This document shows, one piece after another, positions 14,533-18,613 of a DNA stretch of 18,613 nt (position 1 is its first letter; the number at the start of each line of letters is the position of its first letter). This DNA comes from Ruminococcaceae bacterium UBA1213 (GTDB lineage: Bacteria; Bacillota; Clostridia; Oscillospirales; Acutalibacteraceae): positions 546-19,158 of the forward strand of contig DBXL01000211.1 in the NCBI GenBank assembly GCA_002309275.1, written 5' to 3'. The notes below the pieces were generated by a model that ran no database searches, had not been told where the DNA came from, and saw only the letters and a program-made list of their open reading frames with translations. The position numbers were made by a program, and so were the translations under genes.

Positions 14533-15128
14533 TGCTTGCATTACGGATAATACTGTTAGTGATAGTATTTTTGATAGGGTTTATCCTATTTTGCCCGTTC
14601 AGTATAGAATTGATATATCAGGATGAAGTAAAGCTCAAAGTGGGATATATTTTTCCGTTATTTAAAGTTTTACCGCAGAAGCCGAAGCCCGAAAAGCCTG
14701 AGAAGAAGAAGCCGGAAAAAAAGCCGAAAAAGAAAAATCCCGTGTTGGAGTTCACGAAAAAGCAGGGGCTTGACGGAATAATAGAACTGCTGAAAGAGAT
14801 AACAGGGATAATATTGAAGTTGGCAGATACAATAAGACGACATCTTGTGATGAAGACAAGACTGGATTTGCTTGTAGTGGGCAGTGACCCTGCGGATACG
14901 GCTATGAAATTCGGTTATGCGTGTTCGGCAATATATCCTTTGCTGTCGCTGATAGACAGGCATACAAAATTAAAAAGGCATGAAGAATATATAGATGCGG
15001 GCTTTGAGGCAGAGAAAACGCAGGTAAGATTTATTTTAAAAGCACATATCATTCCTGTATTTGTGATAATAGGTGCAGTGGGTGCATTGATAGGCGGAAT
15101 AAGGATTTTGCGGAAAATCAAACAATGA
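14532..15128 (+). CDS. DUF2953 domain membrane protein
   Basis: A protein of 198 residues with a membrane helix at each end (about residues 3-22, IILLVIVFLIGFILFCPF, and about 174-194, VFVIIGAVGALIGGIRIL). After the first helix comes a short beta part (IELIYQDEVKLKVGYIFPLF) and then a Lys/Pro/Glu-rich linker (residues about 50-71, KPKPEKPEKKKPEKKPKKK). The core DLLVVGSDPADTAMKFGYAC, SLIDRHTKLKRHEEYIDAGF is the DUF2953 signature (family 'G..DPA.T...YG'). The family is typical of spore-forming Firmicutes and often lies just upstream of ytfJ/gerW, as here. The function is unknown. It overlaps scpB by one base. Confidence 0.88.
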   Translation: MLALRIILLVIVFLIGFILFCPFSIELIYQDEVKLKVGYIFPLFKVLPQKPKPEKPEKKKPEKKPKKKNPVLEFTKKQGLDGIIELLKEITGIILKLADTIRRHLVMKTRLDLLVVGSDPADTAMKFGYACSAIYPLLSLIDRHTKLKRHEEYIDAGFEAEKTQVRFILKAHIIPVFVIIGAVGALIGGIRILRKIKQ

Positions 15129-15130
15129 TA

Positions 15131-15159
15131 TTGCAATTTTTTGAAAAGTATATTATAAT
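15131..15159 (+). promoter_or_regulatory. promoter of gerW
   Basis: TTGCAA (15131-15136), 17-base spacer, TATAAT (15154-15159): the same hexamers and spacing as the efp promoter. Confidence 0.7.
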
Positions 15160-15182
15160 TACAGAAAAGGCGGTGTTGAGAG

Positions 15183-15623
15183 ATGAGTGAAAGACCAATA
15201 GAGGGGCTGATGGATACCACCCTCGAAAAGTTAAAGCAAATGGTAGATGTAAACACGGTTATTGGTACACCGATAACCACTCCTGACGGTGCGACCATTA
15301 TTCCTGTATCAAAAGTGATATATGGATTTGCGTCAGGCGGTTCGGAGTTCAATTCCAAAAAGCCTGATTCACAGAATTTATTTGGCGGCGGAGCAGGTGC
15401 AGGCGTTACAATAACGCCGCTGGGATTTATTTCTATATATAACGGTGAAGTAAAAATGCTGAACATATCGACCTATCAGGATTCACAAGACAGAGCCGTT
15501 GGCATGATACCGGATATTGTTGATAAAGTTGCGGGAATTTTCAAGAAAGACAAGAAAGAGGATAAAAAGTCCGAGAAGGAAAAGAAAGAAACGGATTCCG
15601 GACTTGATGATCCGCAGGTATAA
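15183..15623 (+). CDS. gerW: GerW family sporulation protein (YtfJ)
   Basis: A protein of 146 residues. N-terminus IEGLMDTTLEKLKQMVDVNT, then VIGTPITTPDGATIIPVSKV and a glycine-rich FGGGAGAGVTITPLGFISI are the YtfJ/GerW signature. B. subtilis GerW is needed for normal spore germination and is made in the forespore. The last about 30 residues are a Lys/Glu/Asp-rich tail (FKKDKKEDKKSEKEKKETDS). The ATG has a weak SD (GAGAG, with AAAGG further upstream). Pairing with the DUF2953 gene supports the call. Confidence 0.95.
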   Translation: MSERPIEGLMDTTLEKLKQMVDVNTVIGTPITTPDGATIIPVSKVIYGFASGGSEFNSKKPDSQNLFGGGAGAGVTITPLGFISIYNGEVKMLNISTYQDSQDRAVGMIPDIVDKVAGIFKKDKKEDKKSEKEKKETDSGLDDPQV

Positions 15624-15635
15624 AAATGAAAAATA

Positions 15636-15678
15636 AACCATCTGCCTTGTGCATATATTAGAGAGAGGGCAGGTGGTT
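15636..15678 (+). promoter_or_regulatory. hairpin covering the ribosome-binding region of the carboxypeptidase gene
   Basis: AACCATCTGCC (15636-15646) pairs with GGCAGGTGGTT (15668-15678), 11 bp with one U-G pair and a 21-base loop. The 3' arm ends two bases before the ATG at 15681 and is followed by TTTT in all (15677-15680). It contains or adjoins the only SD-like sequence (AGAGAGGGCAGG). It could act as a weak terminator for gerW or as a translational switch for the next gene. Confidence 0.6.
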
Positions 15679-15680
15679 TT

Positions 15681-16745
15681 ATGCTGTATAGGAAAATAGT
15701 TTGCATAACAGCGGCATTTTTAATGATATTTTCATCGGTGACGGTGAATGCGGAAAGTGAACTGAAAGTGTCGGCATTGTCGGCGGTGCTGTATTGTGCA
15801 GACAGCGGACAGGTGATATATGAAAAAAATCCGCATGAAAAGAGGGCTATTGCAAGTATTACAAAGATAATGACGGCAATCATTGCTCTTGAAAGTGACA
15901 ATGATAAAAAAGTAAAGTTCACTTATGACATGGTAGCAGAGGGTTCAAGTATGTATCTGCAAGTGGGAGATGTGTTGAAAATACCGGAGCTTGTCAAGGG
16001 CATGATGATGGTATCGGGAAATGACGCAGCCAATGCGATAGCGATAGCCGTAGGGGGAAGCAAAGAAAAATTTGCAGAAATGATGAATGCAAAGGCGAGA
16101 GAAATAGGCATGAAAGACACGCATTTTGTCACGCCGTCAGGGCTTGATGATGAAGAACACTATTCGACAGCATACGACATGGCATTGTTATGCAGTTATG
16201 CCATGAAAAATGATGATTTCAAAAATATCGTATCGCAAAAAAGCATGGAAGTAGAGTTTGAGAAGCCTGAAAACAAAGTGCAGACATATATCAATCATAA
16301 TAAGTTGCTTTCTCTGTATGATAAATGCAGGGGGATAAAAACAGGATTTACAAAAAAAGCAGGCAGGACACTGACATCATGTGCAGAAAGTGACGGCGTG
16401 GAGTTGATAGCCGTAACATTGAATGACGGAAACGACTGGAACGACCATATTTCAATGTATGAATACGGGTTCGGTGTGACGGAGAAAACAAGTTTTTCAG
16501 AGAGGATTGAAATATCCGTTGTCGGCTCAAAAAAGCAGAGTATCACTGTCTGCTCAGATGAAGCGGAACTGACGATTTTAAAAGATACGGAAGATAAGAT
16601 AGAAAAGAAAATTTATATGCCGCATTTTCTGTATGCCCCTGTGGAAGAGGGGGAGAAAATAGGAGAGGTCATATATTTTCTTGAGGGCAGGGAACTGTAT
16701 AGAAGCAGTCTTGTCACGTCAGAGAGTTGTCTTTATAAAGAATGA
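15681..16745 (+). CDS. D-alanyl-D-alanine carboxypeptidase (penicillin-binding protein 5/DacF type, peptidase S11)
   Basis: A protein of 354 residues. Residues 1-24 are a signal peptide (IVCITAAFLMIFSSVTVNA). All three catalytic motifs of the S11 family are present: S59-I-T-K62 (AIASITKIMTA), S112-G-N114 and K220-T-G222 (GIKTGFTKKAG). It removes the last D-alanine from peptidoglycan stem peptides outside the membrane and limits cross-linking; in spore formers relatives such as DacF act in cortex synthesis. The C-terminal PBP5 beta domain (ERIEISVVGSKKQSITVC and further strands) is present, but I see no amphipathic membrane anchor at the end. Its place after gerW fits a sporulation role, which is inference. 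The ATG lies right behind a strong hairpin. Confidence 0.95.
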   Translation: MLYRKIVCITAAFLMIFSSVTVNAESELKVSALSAVLYCADSGQVIYEKNPHEKRAIASITKIMTAIIALESDNDKKVKFTYDMVAEGSSMYLQVGDVLKIPELVKGMMMVSGNDAANAIAIAVGGSKEKFAEMMNAKAREIGMKDTHFVTPSGLDDEEHYSTAYDMALLCSYAMKNDDFKNIVSQKSMEVEFEKPENKVQTYINHNKLLSLYDKCRGIKTGFTKKAGRTLTSCAESDGVELIAVTLNDGNDWNDHISMYEYGFGVTEKTSFSERIEISVVGSKKQSITVCSDEAELTILKDTEDKIEKKIYMPHFLYAPVEEGEKIGEVIYFLEGRELYRSSLVTSESCLYKE

Positions 16746-16751
16746 AAGGGA

Positions 16752-17546
16752 ATGTTGAGAGTGGAAAAGATAAGAGTACAGAAAATCATAGCAGATGCAG
16801 GCATATCCTCCAGACGAAAGGCAGAGGAACTGATAGAAAAGGGAGCAGTGCTTGTCAATGGAAAGAGGGCAAAGCTTGGCGATAAAGCCGATCCGCAAAA
16901 GGATAAAATAAGCGTTGCAGGCAGGGAAATCAAATTGCAGACGAATGCGAAAAAATATTATATCATGCTGCATAAGCCGAGAGGATATATAACGACAGCC
17001 AGTGACGAGGGGGGCAGAAAATGTGTGACGGAGCTGGTAGAGGAAGTGCCGGCAAGATTGTTTCATGTAGGCAGGCTTGACAGGGAGTCGGAAGGACTGC
17101 TGTTAATGACAAATGACGGAGATTTTGCCAATATGATAACGCACCCGTCAACGCATTTTGCAAAGACATACAGAGTGACAGTACGCCCCAGAGTGACGGA
17201 AGAACAGCTTACAAAATTGACAACGGGTGTCATTGTAGATGGCAGGGAATCGCAGCCGGCAGCCATCAGAGTGATAAAGGGTGAACAGGACAGAACGGTA
17301 TTGGAAATCGTGCTTGAAGAGGGCAGAAACAGACAAATCAGAAAAATGTGTGAAGCAGTGGGACTGGAAGTGGCGAGGCTTAAAAGAACGGCGATTGGTC
17401 CTGTAAAATTGGGAATGCTTCAGCCGGGAAAGTGGAGAGAGCTTAGCAATGAAGAAATGCGAATGATAAAAAGCTATCATAAAAAGCTTGAGGCAAAAAA
17501 AGACTATGCTAAACAAAATCCAAAGATGAGCAAAAAAAATAAATGA
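16752..17546 (+). CDS. rluB: 23S rRNA pseudouridine synthase, RluB family
   Basis: A protein of 264 residues from ATG 16752. This ATG has the SD AAAGGG only one base away, so GTG 16761 (spacing 9-10) may be the true start. N-terminal S4 RNA-binding domain (VQKIIADAGISSRRKAEELI, then GAVLVNGKRAKLGDKA). The catalytic domain has KPRGYITT, GRLDRESEGLLLMTNDG with the catalytic Asp (residue 110 counted from 16752), and RNRQIRKMCEAVGLEVARLK. RluB-type enzymes convert one uridine in domain V of 23S rRNA (E. coli U2605 equivalent). A basic tail (KKDYAKQNPKMSKKNK) ends the protein. The gene starts 6 bases after the carboxypeptidase stop. Confidence 0.95.
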   Translation: MLRVEKIRVQKIIADAGISSRRKAEELIEKGAVLVNGKRAKLGDKADPQKDKISVAGREIKLQTNAKKYYIMLHKPRGYITTASDEGGRKCVTELVEEVPARLFHVGRLDRESEGLLLMTNDGDFANMITHPSTHFAKTYRVTVRPRVTEEQLTKLTTGVIVDGRESQPAAIRVIKGEQDRTVLEIVLEEGRNRQIRKMCEAVGLEVARLKRTAIGPVKLGMLQPGKWRELSNEEMRMIKSYHKKLEAKKDYAKQNPKMSKKNK

Positions 17547-17579
17547 TTTTGTCATAAATGTTGTAAAAAAGTATTAAAA

Positions 17580-17683
17580 TTTAGTGAAAACCGATAAAAA
17601 TATCCGTTTTTCTTCAAAAATGTTGACTGAAAATGTTTGATGTAATATAATGATAATTGGATATATGTATAGTTTTCACTAAA
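17580..17683. repeat. 12-bp perfect inverted repeat flanking a promoter
   Basis: TTTAGTGAAAAC (17580-17591) and its exact reverse complement GTTTTCACTAAA (17672-17683), 80 bases apart. One arm lies upstream of the -35 box and the other lies downstream of the expected transcription start. The rest of this 177-base gap holds the promoter and no recognisable terminator. Confidence 0.8.
17623..17651 (+). promoter_or_regulatory. promoter of the zinc-ribbon/coiled-coil gene
   Basis: TTGACT (17623-17628), 17-base spacer, TATAAT (17646-17651). The expected start of transcription is near 17658, 66 bases before the ATG. Confidence 0.8.
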
Positions 17684-17723
17684 AGAATGTATCTAAAATT
17701 AAGGTGACAAGGAGATAATTGCT

Positions 17724-18613
17724 ATGGCACTTTTGATAGACTGCCCGGGATGCGGAAACTCGATAGTAAATAACGGTCAGGATTGCCCGTTCTGTGGATA
17801 CAGCATAAAGACGGGAAAAACAAGAGAAGAAATTGAACAGGAACTGCTTGCAGCAGAAGAAGCCCTCCGTGCAGAAGAGGAGGCAAAGGCAGCAGCAGAG
17901 GCAGCCAGACTTGAACAGGAAAGACTGGCAGAAGAGGCAAGACGTGCAGCCGAGGAAGCAGCAAGGCTTGAACAGGAAAGACGTGAAGAAGAAGCAAGGC
18001 TTGCGGCAGAGGAAGCAAGAAGACAGGCACAGCAGAATACTATTTTTGCGAAATTCCAGCAGAGAAATGCGGCAAGGACTCAACAGGTTGATTTGACAGA
18101 AAAGGTAAATAATGACTTGGATTATCTTCCCGGAATGCCGACAGGTGATGACAGTTTGCTGCCGCCCATGCAGCTTGAAAGACCTGTAAGCCTTTCGGAA
18201 ATCGCCAATACTCCTGCCGTTCCTCTCACGCAGCTTGCAAAGGAGCAGGAACAGACTGTTTTACCGCCCATGCAGCTTGAAAGAGAAGTATCTATTAATG
18301 AAATAATGAATACTCCGGCGGTACATCTTTCTCCGATACAGAAGGAAGAAGTTAATGATGCTCTGCCCGATATAGACAGTCCGGAAGCAGCTCCGCCGAG
18401 ACGTTCACAGCCTGAAATAACGGTAGAAATGCCTTCATCGAAAAATCCTGATATACAAGTAAGCATACCGCAGCAGCCTGCAAAGCCGTCAGTTGTTTTG
18501 CAGAAAAAGGAAACCCCGATACAGCAAAGACCTGTACAGCCTATACAACAGCCGGTACAGCCCAGACAGCCCCGTCCGCAGAGACAGTGGACAGCGGATC
18601 CGAATGAACAGCC
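17724..18613 (+). CDS. zinc-ribbon/coiled-coil protein, unknown function (3' end outside window)
   Basis: ATG 17724 has SD AAGGAG (17709-17714, spacing 9). The frame stays open for 296 codons to the window edge. Residues 7-25 (CPGCG, CPFCG) are a zinc ribbon with two C-x2-C knuckles. Residues about 34-110 are a Glu/Ala/Arg/Gln helix, very probably a coiled coil, with ARLEQER recurring. Next come two copies of LLPPMQLER-VS-EI-NTPAV-L (about residues 146-170 and 183-208), and then a Pro/Gln-rich disordered stretch (QQRPVQPIQQPVQPRQPRPQ). Zinc ribbon, coiled coil and low-complexity linker in this order often precede a membrane domain in Clostridia proteins, but no such part is in view. I cannot assign a function. 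Confidence 0.85.
   Translation, partial: MALLIDCPGCGNSIVNNGQDCPFCGYSIKTGKTREEIEQELLAAEEALRAEEEAKAAAEAARLEQERLAEEARRAAEEAARLEQERREEEARLAAEEARRQAQQNTIFAKFQQRNAARTQQVDLTEKVNNDLDYLPGMPTGDDSLLPPMQLERPVSLSEIANTPAVPLTQLAKEQEQTVLPPMQLEREVSINEIMNTPAVHLSPIQKEEVNDALPDIDSPEAAPPRRSQPEITVEMPSSKNPDIQVSIPQQPAKPSVVLQKKETPIQQRPVQPIQQPVQPRQPRPQRQWTADPNEQ

Noticed and set aside
17582..17612. Terminator of rluB from AAAACCGATA and TATCCGTTTTT
   Set aside because: The stem has an internal C-C mismatch and is mostly A-T; too weak to call.
1..18613. CRISPR arrays, tRNA or rRNA genes, integrases, transposases
   Set aside because: I looked for regularly spaced repeats, tRNA-like ends and mobile-element proteins on both strands and found none.
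1..18613. Minus-strand open frames of 60-180 codons
   Set aside because: All lie opposite well-identified + strand genes, have no consistent SD and show the low-complexity Phe/Ser/Leu/His make-up of antisense shadows.

Overview
The window reads as chromosome of a low-GC, Gram-positive, spore-forming Clostridia, most like Ruminococcus or a relative in the Oscillospiraceae. The evidence is a BspA-type leucine-rich-repeat surface protein with three-Y/Ig-like repeats, a GerW (YtfJ) sporulation gene, a CD1247-type zinc-ribbon protein, the scpA-scpB block, EF-P with lysine at position 32, and strong SD sequences with many TTG/GTG starts. All genes found are on the + strand.

Layout. (1) 1-2302: 3' part of a large repeat-built surface protein, closed by a strong terminator. 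(2) 2349-4615: a consensus promoter, a structured untranslated segment with an internal terminator-like hairpin, then an operon of a small membrane protein, a nitroreductase and a membrane-anchored leucine-rich-repeat protein, then a terminator. (3) 4627-6782: an RpiR-type regulator coupled to a HI0933/BaiN-type flavoprotein. (4) 6800-8540: a type II restriction-modification locus clearly homologous to EcoRV. The methyltransferase is intact. The endonuclease is split by an exact 10-bp tandem duplication, and removing one copy restores a full-length EcoRV-like protein. (5) 8610-11358: a consensus promoter drives rpsU (58 codons), then yqeG, a small unknown gene, type II 3-dehydroquinase (aroQ) and an M24 Xaa-Pro peptidase. 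(6) 11367-12562: efp from its own promoter, then a CD1247-type zinc-ribbon gene and a terminator. (7) 12587-15128: tightly packed M50 protease, scpA, scpB and a DUF2953 protein. (8) 15131-17546: gerW from its own promoter, a D-Ala-D-Ala carboxypeptidase behind a hairpin that covers its ribosome-binding region, and rluB. (9) 17580-18613: a promoter flanked by a 12-bp inverted repeat, and the start of a zinc-ribbon/coiled-coil protein that runs off the window.

Most of the window is ordinary housekeeping (translation, chromosome segregation, cell wall, sporulation). The notable part is the EcoRV-type system. The restored endonuclease keeps the catalytic D-D-K set and the DNA-reading SGSGNT loop, the methyltransferase is the M.EcoRV type, and by eye I find no GATATC site in 18.6 kb although GATAT and ATATC are each common. 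This suggests long-standing GATATC restriction in the lineage and a recent, exactly reversible inactivation of the nuclease. Secondary points of interest are a possible short RNA or leader at 2384-2505, two different heptanucleotide tandem repeats at gene 5' ends, and the hairpin over the carboxypeptidase start.
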